Numbered from the stretch's first letter, positions 10,326-21,162 are shown. The stretch: 64,000 nt of DNA from an uncultured SAR116 cluster alpha proteobacterium (GCA_902524215.1 CABZCK010000001.1:62001-126000); one strand, 5' to 3'. Translations and numbers: made by a program. The notes: generated by a model from the letters alone, not told the origin.

Positions 10326-11123
10326 TTGCCAACTTTCACAGCTATAACAACCTTTGATTTAAAAAAACACTATTTTTCCAAAGACATGGTAGATAGTTTT
10401 ATTGTAAATTGGCCTAAAAATATAAAATTATTAATATTTTTAGAAAATTCTTATCTATTAAAGGAAAGAAATGTAAACCCTAAAATTGAAATCATTGATT
10501 ATCACGAAAATATTCCTGAATACTATGCTTTTTGTAAAAAATTTAATCATAAAAAAAAGTTTACTGATGATTTTAGATTCAATGTATTTCGTTTTGCATA
10601 TAAAGTTTATGCAATAAAAAAATCTTTTTCATATAATACCTCACAAAATTTAATATGGTTAGATGCTGATGTAAAGACCCATAAGAAAATCCCATATATA
10701 TTTCTAGAAAAATTAATATCAGATAAACATTACTTATCCTATCTTGGAAGAAGTCATGTAAAAACAAAACACTTAAATTACTCTGAATGTGGATTTTTAA
10801 TATTTAATACAAAACATCATCTTCACAGTTTATTTTGGAAAGAGATGATGCACATGTATGACGATGGAATGTTGTTTGAATTATCTGAATGGCACGATAG
10901 TTTTATTTTTGATCATGTTAGAAACAAACTTGAAAAAGAATTTTTTTTAAAAAATATAAACATTACAGACTTTGGACTTGTAGATATTGAATCAAAAAAT
11001 GATGATCATGTTTTTGTATTAAGTGTTTTAGGTGAATTCATGGATCATAAGAAAGGTAATCGAAAAGATATAAAGTGGTCACCAGAATTATTGAAAAGAA
11101 TAAAGAAGGATAGAAAAATTTAA
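10326..11123 (+). CDS. putative glycosyltransferase-like protein (TTG start)
   Basis: IWLDADVKTHKKIP (DxD-type) with ECGFLIFNTKH; neighbours are sugar-transfer genes. Confidence 0.5.
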   Translation: MPTFTAITTFDLKKHYFSKDMVDSFIVNWPKNIKLLIFLENSYLLKERNVNPKIEIIDYHENIPEYYAFCKKFNHKKKFTDDFRFNVFRFAYKVYAIKKSFSYNTSQNLIWLDADVKTHKKIPYIFLEKLISDKHYLSYLGRSHVKTKHLNYSECGFLIFNTKHHLHSLFWKEMMHMYDDGMLFELSEWHDSFIFDHVRNKLEKEFFLKNINITDFGLVDIESKNDDHVFVLSVLGEFMDHKKGNRKDIKWSPELLKRIKKDRKI

Positions 11124-11176
11124 GACAAATTTTTTTCAACAAATTTAGTTTAAGTTTAGTATTTAATTAATATCGC

Positions 11177-11395
11177 TCAGGCTGTCATAATAGGTATTAA
11201 TTGGATAAATCCAATTAAAATTAGAGAAAAACCAAAAATTATTTTTGTTGTGGATTTTGTCAATGGTAAATTATTTAGATCTATTTCTTTTTTTTTGCCT
11301 TGACGAATTCCAAAAAAAATTAAAGTTATGCCTATTATTATTAATAATAATCCTACCTCCCATGGCATTATGGCATTTACTTTAAGACCCTTCAT
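11177..11395 (-). CDS. small protein with two predicted TM helices
   Basis: WEVGLLLIIIGITLIFFGI and IIFGFSLILIGFIQLIPI hydrophobic segments. Confidence 0.5.
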   Translation of the reverse strand: MKGLKVNAIMPWEVGLLLIIIGITLIFFGIRQGKKKEIDLNNLPLTKSTTKIIFGFSLILIGFIQLIPIMTA

Positions 11396-11406
11396 TAATA
11401 AATTCT

Positions 11407-12087
11407 CTAATTTTCTATTCCCTCGAGAAGATTATTATAACTGTTTTTCCAAAATTTAGATAAAGATTTATTTGAATATTCCCTAAAACAAGGTGTGCCT
11501 AAAGTATAATGAATTATATTTGATCTTTCATTGTCTTCGTATTCTATAGCTAACCAGTTCCAAGTTTTAGGTAGTTCACCAATTTCTTTATCGTTTAACC
11601 ACTTAAACCGATGTAGGAAGGATCCTTCTTTTTTACTTATGAAAGAAGGGGTTAGAATTTTATTTTTTGGGTGCTCACAATTCCAAATAATCATACTAGA
11701 CCAATTTTTTCTTGGATAGTCTTCATTTTTTTGGCCAAAGTACTTTGTTTTATGCTTTGTTTTATAATTATGTTTTACAACACTTACAGCAATATTAGGG
11801 TCAAAAAAACTTTTTAGTATTTTAATGTCACTTAAACACACCATATCACCGTCTGCAAAAATTGCCCAACCCTTAAAATTCATTAAGTAGGGAACTAAGA
11901 ATCTGCTGTAAGTAAATTTATTAGTACCATCTGTGTGTTTTTCAGAATACTCGTCTAAATTATTTTCTGCCAGTGGTGTAATACTAATTGGTATTGAAGA
12001 TTTTTCTATTATTGATTGAACAAAGGTGTGATATGCGATTGCTTCTTTTTGATCAAAACCTACAAAAATATTTAACAAATTTGACAC
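11407..12087 (-). CDS. glycosyltransferase-like protein (GT8-like)
   Basis: IFVGFDQKEAIAYHTFVQSI, FTYSRFLVPYLMNFKGWAIFADGDMVCL (DxD). Confidence 0.7.
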   Translation of the reverse strand: MSNLLNIFVGFDQKEAIAYHTFVQSIIEKSSIPISITPLAENNLDEYSEKHTDGTNKFTYSRFLVPYLMNFKGWAIFADGDMVCLSDIKILKSFFDPNIAVSVVKHNYKTKHKTKYFGQKNEDYPRKNWSSMIIWNCEHPKNKILTPSFISKKEGSFLHRFKWLNDKEIGELPKTWNWLAIEYEDNERSNIIHYTLGTPCFREYSNKSLSKFWKNSYNNLLEGIEN

Positions 12088-14018
12088 TTTAAAATTTCCT
12101 CTCTAATCTTTGCTATAGGAATAGTCCAATCTCCTGGTTTCATTTGCTGAAAAATTTTTATCGAAGGATACCAAAGACTATTATTATCATTTGAACTCCA
12201 ATTTAACAATCTTCCTCTTCCCAATGGTAACAATAAAAAAGTTTTTTTACCTAATGCTCCTGATATGTGAGCATTAACATTACTACAAGTAATTATTAAA
12301 TCACAAGCATTAATAATTGATGAAACTCCTAGAATGTTATCAAAATAATCAATTTCGTTAATCCTATGAATTTTCTTTCCTGTCATTTCATAAATATTTT
12401 TTTTATCATCCTGAGAATTTTTATATTCTAGATCGATAAAAGACGTGTTTTTGAGTTTGAATATAGGAATTAAATTTTTACAATTTACACTTTTATCTTG
12501 ACCCAATTCAGCTTTGCTTGTCCATGAAATACCAATTAAAATTTTGTGTTTGTGGAAAAAAGCTTTTCTAATTTTATTAGAAATTTTCTCATTAAAATCG
12601 ATATATGGAAATACTACATTACTAAATTGTTTTTTTTTATATCTTAGAAATTTTCCTAAATCAGCAATAGACAAATGATTTTCAAAGTCAGCTTCATTAA
12701 CTTTATCACTTTGACCAATAAATTTTATTTTTGGATTCTTTTTTTTAAACAAATGAATCAACCTTTTATCAATCCTTACAGTTAATTGTTCACACATTTT
12801 AGAGAATTCATTAAGTAAACTCCCGTACATAATTTGATCGCCTACTCCTTGCTCAGACCATAATAAAATTTTTTTTGTTTTATTTAATTCTTTTAATAAA
12901 CTCTTTGAAGATATATAGGATTTACCTTTAAATTCATTACAAAGCCATCTACTTGCATAATTTTCCCAACCTTTAACAAAATTCATCTGATATAATTGAA
13001 TTTGTCCTAAAACAAATTTTGTTTCATAATCATTAGGATTAATTGTAATAGCTTTTTCAAGATATTTTACAGCTTTATCTAACTTGCCAATATGTGAATA
13101 GACTGTACCAAGATTTCTTAAAGCAAGATCATTATTTTGTTCAGCATTAATTACTTTTTTTAAATTTTTTATAGATTCTCTAAACTTTCCTTGTCTTTCA
13201 AAAATAATTGCCAATGCAATATATCCAGGTAAGAAATTTTCATTAATTGTGAAGCATTTTTCTAAAAACTCAAAGGCTTTCTTATAATCCTTTTTTTCAA
13301 TTTCAATAAGAGAATTGTAATAAAAAACATCAATTTTGTCTTTTTCTTCAGTTAATTCTGTGAGTATTTCTCTTGCTTTTGAGAGGTTATTTGACCTTAT
13401 TAGTTTATAACAATATTTTTTTTTATAGACTGACCCTTTATTTTTTTTTTCTAAAAAAACTAATTTTTCATATAATTCGAAAGACTTATCAAATTTACAA
13501 CTCATGTAACAAACTTCTGCGTAAGATGAAAGAGCTACTTCATCAGTATCATCTAAAAGTAAAGTGAATTCAAATATTTTTGAGCTTATATCTAAAGCTC
13601 CTAAAAATTTGCATGTTTCAGCAAAATTTATATAAAAAGCTTTCTCGTAAGGATTTAAAAATAATGATTTTTCATGATAAAACTTTGCCTGTTTTAATTG
13701 GCCAATTTGTCCATAATAATTACCCAGAAAAGAATTTAAATAAGCATTATTTGGTTCAATCTTTAAAAATTGATCTATTTTAATTTTTACATCATTTTGA
13801 TTTTTATAATGATATAAGCTTTGAATTTTATTTGAACTGATTTTCATTTTTTTAATGTATTTAAGTTTATTTTTGTTAAATAAATCCTCAACTCTTTTAC
13901 TTCGTGGATACTTTTTTTTTAATTCATAAATCAACTGAAAAGCTGATTGAAAATTATTTTTATTAAAACTTTTTTCTATGTTTGATACTTGTTGATCAAT
14001 CATTATTAATTTCTCCAA
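12072..14018 (-). CDS. TPR protein with C-terminal GT9/heptosyltransferase-like region
   Basis: Successive TPRs (LGTVYSHIGKLDKAVKYLEKAITINPND); LLWSEQGVGDQIMYGSLL and GISWTSKAELGQDKSV at the C-terminus. Confidence 0.7.
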   Translation of the reverse strand: MEKLIMIDQQVSNIEKSFNKNNFQSAFQLIYELKKKYPRSKRVEDLFNKNKLKYIKKMKISSNKIQSLYHYKNQNDVKIKIDQFLKIEPNNAYLNSFLGNYYGQIGQLKQAKFYHEKSLFLNPYEKAFYINFAETCKFLGALDISSKIFEFTLLLDDTDEVALSSYAEVCYMSCKFDKSFELYEKLVFLEKKNKGSVYKKKYCYKLIRSNNLSKAREILTELTEEKDKIDVFYYNSLIEIEKKDYKKAFEFLEKCFTINENFLPGYIALAIIFERQGKFRESIKNLKKVINAEQNNDLALRNLGTVYSHIGKLDKAVKYLEKAITINPNDYETKFVLGQIQLYQMNFVKGWENYASRWLCNEFKGKSYISSKSLLKELNKTKKILLWSEQGVGDQIMYGSLLNEFSKMCEQLTVRIDKRLIHLFKKKNPKIKFIGQSDKVNEADFENHLSIADLGKFLRYKKKQFSNVVFPYIDFNEKISNKIRKAFFHKHKILIGISWTSKAELGQDKSVNCKNLIPIFKLKNTSFIDLEYKNSQDDKKNIYEMTGKKIHRINEIDYFDNILGVSSIINACDLIITCSNVNAHISGALGKKTFLLLPLGRGRLLNWSSNDNNSLWYPSIKIFQQMKPGDWTIPIAKIREEILKCQIC

Positions 14019-14622
14019 AATCCTCAGGAAAAAATAAAAGATGAGAATGTTGTGTTCCAGTTATAAGATTTTGAAATGATACTGAAGTTTTGTTATTAAA
14101 TTCGTCAGTTATTTCCCATTTTTTTAATTGTACAGGATTTGTATTAAAAAATAATTGAAAAGAAGTACCCACCATTTCTTCATTTTTTAAGAATTTTAAC
14201 GTAACTACACCATGTTCCTTATTAAACTCCATGTTATACTTGCTGTTATCTAAATCAAATTTTTGATTTAAAAAATTATTTAAAGGGGTTTTACTTAGGG
14301 GATAGTTGTTAGTTTGCTTCAATTTTCTGTCTTGTACTACTAGCCAAAAGCCCATTGAGGTAATTAATAAATCACTAGGATTTTCGTAAGAAATTCGTAG
14401 CTTACCAGGTAAGGTAATATGTATTTTACCTCTTCTGATAGCTCCATCATTAGAAATCTGAATAAAATCCGCACTAAGTGTCTTTAAATCATTTAAATAT
14501 TTTTTCACCTCTAAATAACTCTCATTGCTTCTCGCTTTGCTTAAAGATATATTAAATAATGGACTTATAAGAATTAAAATAAAGAAAACGATGAAACTCT
14601 TTTTTAAATTTTTAGTTATCAT
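13996..14622 (-). CDS. lolA: outer-membrane lipoprotein carrier protein
   Basis: YLNDLKTLSADFIQISNDGAIRRGKIHITLPGKLRISYENPSDLLITSMG, signal peptide, next to ftsK. Confidence 0.85.
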   Translation of the reverse strand: MITKNLKKSFIVFFILILISPLFNISLSKARSNESYLEVKKYLNDLKTLSADFIQISNDGAIRRGKIHITLPGKLRISYENPSDLLITSMGFWLVVQDRKLKQTNNYPLSKTPLNNFLNQKFDLDNSKYNMEFNKEHGVVTLKFLKNEEMVGTSFQLFFNTNPVQLKKWEITDEFNNKTSVSFQNLITGTQHSHLLFFPEDFGEINND

Positions 14623-16988
14623 TTTTGATCCAATATAATTTCTCTTTTACCAGCCCTTCCCGGTTTAGATATAATATTGTTTTCCTCCATTTTTTCTATT
14701 ATAGTTGCAGCTCTATTATAACCAATTCTAAAATGTCTTTGAATAAACGATGTGCTTGCTTTCTGTTCCCTAATTACCAGATCGACTGCTTCCTTATAAA
14801 GCTCATCTCCATTTGAATTATTTAACATATTATTTGATGTTAAATTATCATTATTTTGTTCTTCAGTTATAGTTTGATCATAGTCAGGTATTGATTGTTT
14901 AGTCAAAAAAGATGTAACTTTTTCAACCTCTTCATCATTTAAAAAGGGTCCGTGTACTCTAATTATTTTTCCGCCTCCTGCCATAAACAACATATCACCT
15001 TTTCCTAGAAGTTGTTCCGCACCCTGTTCTCCTAAAATAGTTCTACTGTCAATTTTACTTGTTACTTGAAAAGAAATCCTTGTTGGAAAATTGGCTTTAA
15101 TAGTCCCTGTAATTACATCTACTGAAGGCCTTTGTGTGGCCATAACAACATGTATACCTGCTGCTCTAGCCATTTGAGCTAATCTTTGAACTGCAGCCTC
15201 AATCTCTTTACCAGCAACTAACATTAGATCTGCCACTTCATCAATTAAAATTACAATAAAAGGTAACGGCGTTAAGTCTATTTCCTCTTCTTCAAAAACT
15301 GGTTGCCCAGTTTCACTATCAAAACCAACTTGAATATTTTGAGTTAAAATTTCGCCTTTCCTTCTTGCTAAAATCAATCTTTCATTATAACTCTCAATAT
15401 TTCTTACTGACAATTTACTCATTAATGAGTACCTTTTTTCCATTTCCTTAACTGCCCATTTTAGAGCAGTGATTGCTTTTTTAGGATCTGTAACAACAGG
15501 AGTTAAGAGATGTGGAATACCATCATAGACTGACAATTCCAACATTTTTGGATCAATCATAATAAACCTACAAGTTTCTGGGGTATGTTTATAGAGTAAT
15601 GAAATTATCATTGAATTAACACCAACTGACTTTCCAGAGCCTGTAGTACCTGCAATAAGTAAATGAGGCATTTCACTTAAATCAGCAATAATAGAGTTCC
15701 CAGCAATATCATTACCTAAACAAAGAGGTAATTTTTGATTTGTATTTTTGAATTCATCATTATTTATGATATGCCTTAATGATACTATTTCTCTTACTTT
15801 ATTTGGAAGTTCAATGCCAATTACATTTTTTCCTGGAACCATTGCAACCCTGACAGATTCAGCTAGCATTGATCTAGCAATATCATCAGATAATGACATA
15901 ACTCTCTGACTTCTTAGGCCTGGAGCAGGCTTAAGATCATATCTTGTTACCACAGGTCCTTGTTGAACATTCTCTATTGAACCATCAATAGAGTAATCTT
16001 TTAAAACACTTTCTAGCAGTTTTGCATTAGCATTAAGTACGTCTTTATCAGGCATTAAGTTTTCAATTTTTTGATTAATTAATAAATCAATACTAGGTAA
16101 AAAAAATCCACTTTGAGAGGCGATAGGTAGATTTTGCTGTTTATTTATCTTTTTAATAATTTGTTTATTTTCATTTCTTAATACATGTAAATCATTTACT
16201 TTAATCTCTTCTTTAGGTTGTATTTTTTTATTTTTTCTAATAATTTCATTAAATAGGTCACTCAATTTCTTAATAAGTCCCTTTTCTTTATTCTCTTTGT
16301 AAAAGTGTATTTCTTCTTCAAAATTTATTTTTTTTATTAATAAGTTATTGAGTAATTGTGAAGTCCATATTATTGGTGAATAAAAAGGTTTTAAAATAGT
16401 TTTTAAAAAAATTAATTCCTGAAAATTTGTGGATGCAACATATATAAAAATAAAAATGGAAAAAATTGTTAGGCATAAATTTAATGTAATAATAATTTTG
16501 GTATTTGATAAGTTTAAAGATGTATTTAGATAAGCTAAAATAAACTCATAAGCTGTATAAGAAAAACCTTTATAAGAAAGTATTTTATTTTCTTCAAAAA
16601 AATATGAATCTAAAAGAATATGAAATGGTTGAGACAATAACCCTAACAATATAATTAGAAATAATGTCAATATTAATTTAAGCCATAGTTTTGATATAGT
16701 TTTATTATTAACATATTTAAAACTATACATTAAAAAAATTAAAGCCAAACAAAACGGCGTGAGTAGTCCAAATTCTTTTAGAAGAAATCCTGCGGTATAT
16801 GATCCTAAAATACCAAATATGTTTTTATTTTCTAAATTTGACAATACAAGCCATCCAGTATCATTAAAATTATATGATATTGAAGACAAAATTATAAATA
16901 ATGATATAGCAAAAAAAAATATACCTAATGTAACTGATAAAAATTTTTTCTTAAATGTAAGGTTAGATATATATTCGTTATCATGCAT
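14619..16988 (-). CDS. ftsK: DNA translocase FtsK
   Basis: N-terminal TMs, LIAGTTGSGKSVGVNSMI, ATQRPSVDVITGTIKANFPTRISF, C-terminal gamma domain. Confidence 0.96.
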   Translation of the reverse strand: MHDNEYISNLTFKKKFLSVTLGIFFFAISLFIILSSISYNFNDTGWLVLSNLENKNIFGILGSYTAGFLLKEFGLLTPFCLALIFLMYSFKYVNNKTISKLWLKLILTLFLIILLGLLSQPFHILLDSYFFEENKILSYKGFSYTAYEFILAYLNTSLNLSNTKIIITLNLCLTIFSIFIFIYVASTNFQELIFLKTILKPFYSPIIWTSQLLNNLLIKKINFEEEIHFYKENKEKGLIKKLSDLFNEIIRKNKKIQPKEEIKVNDLHVLRNENKQIIKKINKQQNLPIASQSGFFLPSIDLLINQKIENLMPDKDVLNANAKLLESVLKDYSIDGSIENVQQGPVVTRYDLKPAPGLRSQRVMSLSDDIARSMLAESVRVAMVPGKNVIGIELPNKVREIVSLRHIINNDEFKNTNQKLPLCLGNDIAGNSIIADLSEMPHLLIAGTTGSGKSVGVNSMIISLLYKHTPETCRFIMIDPKMLELSVYDGIPHLLTPVVTDPKKAITALKWAVKEMEKRYSLMSKLSVRNIESYNERLILARRKGEILTQNIQVGFDSETGQPVFEEEEIDLTPLPFIVILIDEVADLMLVAGKEIEAAVQRLAQMARAAGIHVVMATQRPSVDVITGTIKANFPTRISFQVTSKIDSRTILGEQGAEQLLGKGDMLFMAGGGKIIRVHGPFLNDEEVEKVTSFLTKQSIPDYDQTITEEQNNDNLTSNNMLNNSNGDELYKEAVDLVIREQKASTSFIQRHFRIGYNRAATIIEKMEENNIISKPGRAGKREIILDQK

Positions 16989-18189
16989 GATTTATTTTTT
17001 TAAAATAATCTGACATTCTTTGTAAAGCCTCAACTACCATGTCTTCTTTATGTACCAAGGCTATTCTTAGAAATCCTTTGCAAGGGTTTTCACCTGACAC
17101 ATTTTCAGCCATAAAAGTTCCTGGCATTACTCGAACAGAATAATCTGTCCAAAGATCAACAGTCACCTTTAAGTCATCTTTAACAGGTAGCCATAAATAA
17201 AATCCAGCTTTAGGTATTATTAAATTTGGATATGATTCTTTTAATAGATTTTGAGCTATTTTAAAATTCCTATCATAATGTAAACATGTTTCAAAATTAT
17301 GTGTTTCATCTTCATATAATGAGGCTGCTATATTCTGAACAGGTATCGGAACAGGTGAAGCACCATTTGATACTAGTAATTTGTAAACAGAGATTACTTT
17401 TTCGTCCCCTAAAATAAATCCTGCCCTTAGACCAGGAACATTACTTCTTTTTGACAGTGAATTGAAAATTATTAAATTATCTAGATTAGATTGCATTTCT
17501 ATCAAGGCATCTAAAATCCCAATTGGTTTTGGTAAGTATGTCCTATATATATCAATATAGCATTCATCAATAGCAAGAATGAAATCATATTTTTTTGCTA
17601 AATTGACTGCTTTTTTAAGATAATTCATGCTTGCAAGAGCGCCGTGAGGGTTAGAAGGAAAACATAAATACATTATTGTGGTGGATTTTAATGTTTCTGT
17701 TTTCAAATTTTCAACATTTGGAATGTAACTGTTTTCTTGTTTTGCGTTTAGCCATAAAATTTTTGACTCGCTTTGAATAGCACCTGCTTTCCATGCGTGG
17801 TAAAAAGGATTTGTTAAAATTGCCAATGGATTTTTTTTATTTTTATTTTTAGAAATAAGCCCAATTAAATGTAAAGCTTCTCTGGTGCCAGGAACGGGGA
17901 GAATGTTTTTGTCAAAATTAATCAATTTTGTTGAACCAGGAAATCTTTTACTTAAATATGTCTTTATAGCATCTTTTAATTTTGGAATTGGTTCTGATGG
18001 GGGATATTTGCCCCAGTCATCAAAAAAATGATCAAATTTGTGTCTAATAAAGCTAGGAGGGGGAAGTTGAGGTTCACCAATAGACATTTTTAAAACTTCG
18101 AGTTTTGGATTTGGTGATTTACCATCTAATAATGATGCCAAACTTCCAAACATCCAATTCTTTAAAACATCAAAATCTTGATTTATCAT
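16981..18189 (-). CDS. class I/II PLP aminotransferase (N-succinyl-DAP aminotransferase-like)
   Basis: PFYHAWKAGAI, CFPSNPHGALAS, FNSLSKRSNVPGLRAGF. Confidence 0.8.
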   Translation of the reverse strand: MINQDFDVLKNWMFGSLASLLDGKSPNPKLEVLKMSIGEPQLPPPSFIRHKFDHFFDDWGKYPPSEPIPKLKDAIKTYLSKRFPGSTKLINFDKNILPVPGTREALHLIGLISKNKNKKNPLAILTNPFYHAWKAGAIQSESKILWLNAKQENSYIPNVENLKTETLKSTTIMYLCFPSNPHGALASMNYLKKAVNLAKKYDFILAIDECYIDIYRTYLPKPIGILDALIEMQSNLDNLIIFNSLSKRSNVPGLRAGFILGDEKVISVYKLLVSNGASPVPIPVQNIAASLYEDETHNFETCLHYDRNFKIAQNLLKESYPNLIIPKAGFYLWLPVKDDLKVTVDLWTDYSVRVMPGTFMAENVSGENPCKGFLRIALVHKEDMVVEALQRMSDYFKKINHA

Positions 18190-18252
18190 AATTATTTATC
18201 TAGTTAAAACATAGTTTATTTGAAAATTAAATAAAAATAATTTAATTTTTCA

Positions 18253-19443
18253 ATGATGAAAAAATTAGCACAATATAAATTTTATACATTAACAGTTGTT
18301 GGTGGTGGTCTAACAGGTCAATTAATGGTCTCATTGATTTTAAAAAGTAACTTAATAGACGCAGATAAACTTTGCTGGATCAATTTAAATGCAAAAAAAT
18401 CTAAAGATTCAAGAGTAAGCTTTTTAAATATTAATAATTTTTTTCGACTTAAATATAACTTTAAATATCAATTTGATATAAATGATTACTTAAATATTAA
18501 GAAAATTCAGATCCATAATAAGAACGAAAAAGCACCTTTAAGTTTAGAAGAAGATAGCCATGGCGTAATCGTTAAAAATAATACATTAAAAAAAAATTTT
18601 AAAATATCAAAAAAGAATCTAAATATTTTTACTTCAAGAGTAATAAAAACTAAACATGATCAATATAATAGGTATCTATCTCTTGAAGATGGAACTAACA
18701 TCAAAACATCTCTTGTAATTTGTGCTGACGGTAATTCATCAACGCTAAGAGATTTAACTAAAATTAAATATGCTAGCCATAATCTAAACCATACTATTAT
18801 AAGTGGGTACCTTTATTCAAAAAATTTTGATAACGCAGTTGCTAAACAAGTATTTTTAGACGACAGTTATATTGGATTACTCCCAATATCCAAAAATAAT
18901 AATTTAGTTAATTTTGTATGGAGTTTAGATAGTAAAGTCTTGAAGAATAAAAAATCAAACTTCAATTTTCATGATGAGATAGTTAAAAAATTAAATTCCT
19001 TTTTTATTAAATATAATATTTATTTTGAACATCGAAATACAAACAAAACCGATTTTGACAAATTACAAATTTATTCTTCAAATGTTAAATTTGTTAATAA
19101 ACCATTTTCTGAGAGAATTGTTTTAATTGGTGATGCCGCACATACTATTCACCCTCTAGCAGGACAAGGCTTTAATTTATCCATAGAAGATTGCTTTGAT
19201 TTATTGAAATGTATTAATAAGGCGACTTATTATGGGAAAGATTTGGGAGATAATTTTATACTAGAAGAATATAGTAAACTTAGAAGAAAAAGAAAAAACT
19301 TTATCACTTTGATAACGACCTTAATTTTTTATCTCTTTAAAAAAAGATCCAAAAACTTAAATAAAGTAATTAACCTATTTAGCGAAAACTTAAATAAAAA
19401 AGCTAGCAAAAAATTCTTAACTATACTTGCAAGGGGTTATTAG
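18253..19443 (+). CDS. UbiH/UbiF-type FAD-dependent hydroxylase
   Basis: VVGGGLTGQL, GDAAHTIHPLAGQGFNLSIED. Confidence 0.85.
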   Translation: MMKKLAQYKFYTLTVVGGGLTGQLMVSLILKSNLIDADKLCWINLNAKKSKDSRVSFLNINNFFRLKYNFKYQFDINDYLNIKKIQIHNKNEKAPLSLEEDSHGVIVKNNTLKKNFKISKKNLNIFTSRVIKTKHDQYNRYLSLEDGTNIKTSLVICADGNSSTLRDLTKIKYASHNLNHTIISGYLYSKNFDNAVAKQVFLDDSYIGLLPISKNNNLVNFVWSLDSKVLKNKKSNFNFHDEIVKKLNSFFIKYNIYFEHRNTNKTDFDKLQIYSSNVKFVNKPFSERIVLIGDAAHTIHPLAGQGFNLSIEDCFDLLKCINKATYYGKDLGDNFILEEYSKLRRKRKNFITLITTLIFYLFKKRSKNLNKVINLFSENLNKKASKKFLTILARGY

Positions 19444-19448
19444 AAATA

Positions 19449-19658
19449 TTATGACTTATTTAATTTTCTAGCTTCTTTTTCGACCAAAATAGGAATATTA
19501 TTTCTTATTGGATACGCTAATTTCGCCTTTAAACTTATTAACTCTTGTGTTTCTTTATTGTATTTTAAAGAAGATCCTGTTTTAGGACATATAAGTATTT
19601 TTAATAGTTCGTTTATATTTTTGTCATTTTTAGTGTTTGAGTGGTTTTTTTTCTTCAT
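19449..19658 (-). CDS. Trm112-family small protein
   Basis: LLKILICPKTGSSLKYNKETQELISLKAKLAYPIRNNIPILVEKEAR. Confidence 0.8.
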   Translation of the reverse strand: MKKKNHSNTKNDKNINELLKILICPKTGSSLKYNKETQELISLKAKLAYPIRNNIPILVEKEARKLNKS

Positions 19659-20277
19659 TAGATAAAGTTGCATTTTGAAGTATAGATGTTAATAATACAT
19701 ATCTATCATTTGTTGAATTAGATTCAAGTAGCATTTGTTTTTCTTGTACTGAAAAAGGACAAATCATTGATAGTTGATTTACTAAATCAAAATTTGAAGT
19801 TGCATTTATATAGTCCCAATTTGATGATAATTTTTTAACCTTTAAATAACTTTTTAAAATAGTTTTTAGAGCATTACTATTTGAAAACTTGAAGTTTTTA
19901 TTATGATTAATTTCGTCTTTGTCATCTTTAAAGTCATCATCTGATATATGAGATTTTATATAACCTTTTTTGGTTAAAGAGTTTGTCTTGATTCTAAACC
20001 TAGAACGACCTTTTAAAGATATCAAATAAGTTTTTTTTTCTGTTTCTTCAAACTTAACAATTTTTCCATAACAACCAACTATATTTTTAAATGAATTTAA
20101 ATTTGTTTTTATCGTTGAAAGAGGTTGAATAATACCAATTAATCTTGCTTCTGTTTTTAAACAATCATCAATCATATTTAAATATTTTTTTTCAAAGATA
20201 TTTAAAGGTAGTATCGATCCCGGAAAAACAATAACTCCTTCTAATGGAAATATAGGTATTTCAAAATCTGTTTTCAT
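19630..20277 (-). CDS. LON substrate-binding domain protein
   Basis: IPIFPLEGVIVFPGSILPLNIFEKKYLNMIDDCL. Confidence 0.85.
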   Translation of the reverse strand: MKTDFEIPIFPLEGVIVFPGSILPLNIFEKKYLNMIDDCLKTEARLIGIIQPLSTIKTNLNSFKNIVGCYGKIVKFEETEKKTYLISLKGRSRFRIKTNSLTKKGYIKSHISDDDFKDDKDEINHNKNFKFSNSNALKTILKSYLKVKKLSSNWDYINATSNFDLVNQLSMICPFSVQEKQMLLESNSTNDRYVLLTSILQNATLSNEEKKPLKH

Positions 20278-20283
20278 TATACA

Positions 20284-21162
20284 TTAATTAAACAAAATTG
20301 AAGATAATTGTCTTCTGGCTAGTTTTGCTTCATCAGAATTTAAATCATGACTACTTATGAAAGATATTAATTTTTTTCTTGCTTCTTGATCATTCCATTC
20401 TGGGTCAATTTTTATTGCATTAATTAAAAGTGAATAACAATCAGCAATTCTACCTGCACCAAATAATGCGTTTGATAGATCTATGTGTGCTTTTATATCT
20501 TTAGGTTTTTTTTTCAAAGCATCTTCAAAATCGGCAATATTTTTTGACGCATTAAATGAGTTTTCTGCAACATCAATATTAGAATTTAAGTCTTGCATTT
20601 TTTTTTCATTTAAAATTTCTTCAGGCAAAACAGACATAATTTCTTTTGCTTCTTTAAACTTTTGAAGCTCTATTAGTGATCTAATCTTACCATAACATGC
20701 ATCAATGTTATTTTGATCTATGTCTAAAATCAAATTTGAATATTTAAGTGCTTTATCCCAATTTGAGTTAAGAATAGCGTTCTTCAATTCTTCTAAGTAT
20801 TCAGTAATTTCAGCGCTAGGACCACTAAGTTTTGAAACTTTTTTAAAGAAATCTATAACCTCACTTTCAGCTATATTACCTTGAAATCCATCAGCAACTT
20901 GACCATTAAAAAAAGCATAAACCATTGGAATGGATTGAATTTGCATCTGTGCCGCAATCGTTTGATTTTCATCAATATTAATCTTAGCTAATTTAACTTT
21001 ACCTTGTAGAGAATTAGCGGCTTTTTCCAAAATGGGAGTTAATTGTTTACAAGGTGAACACCAAGGGGCCCAAAAATCAACAATTACAGGTATTTTTTCT
21101 GATCCTTTAACTACTAACTCTACAAAATTTTCTTGAGATACTTCTATAATATTTTCAGACAT
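20284..21162 (-). CDS. thioredoxin-TPR co-chaperone (CnoX/YbbN-like)
   Basis: VDFWAPWCSPCKQLTPILEKAA followed by TPR-like C-terminal region. Confidence 0.88.
   Translation of the reverse strand: MSENIIEVSQENFVELVVKGSEKIPVIVDFWAPWCSPCKQLTPILEKAANSLQGKVKLAKINIDENQTIAAQMQIQSIPMVYAFFNGQVADGFQGNIAESEVIDFFKKVSKLSGPSAEITEYLEELKNAILNSNWDKALKYSNLILDIDQNNIDACYGKIRSLIELQKFKEAKEIMSVLPEEILNEKKMQDLNSNIDVAENSFNASKNIADFEDALKKKPKDIKAHIDLSNALFGAGRIADCYSLLINAIKIDPEWNDQEARKKLISFISSHDLNSDEAKLARRQLSSILFN

Noticed and set aside
16759-17013. 84-aa + strand ORF at the ftsK 5' end
   Set aside because: Antisense to the ftsK N-terminus and without independent support.
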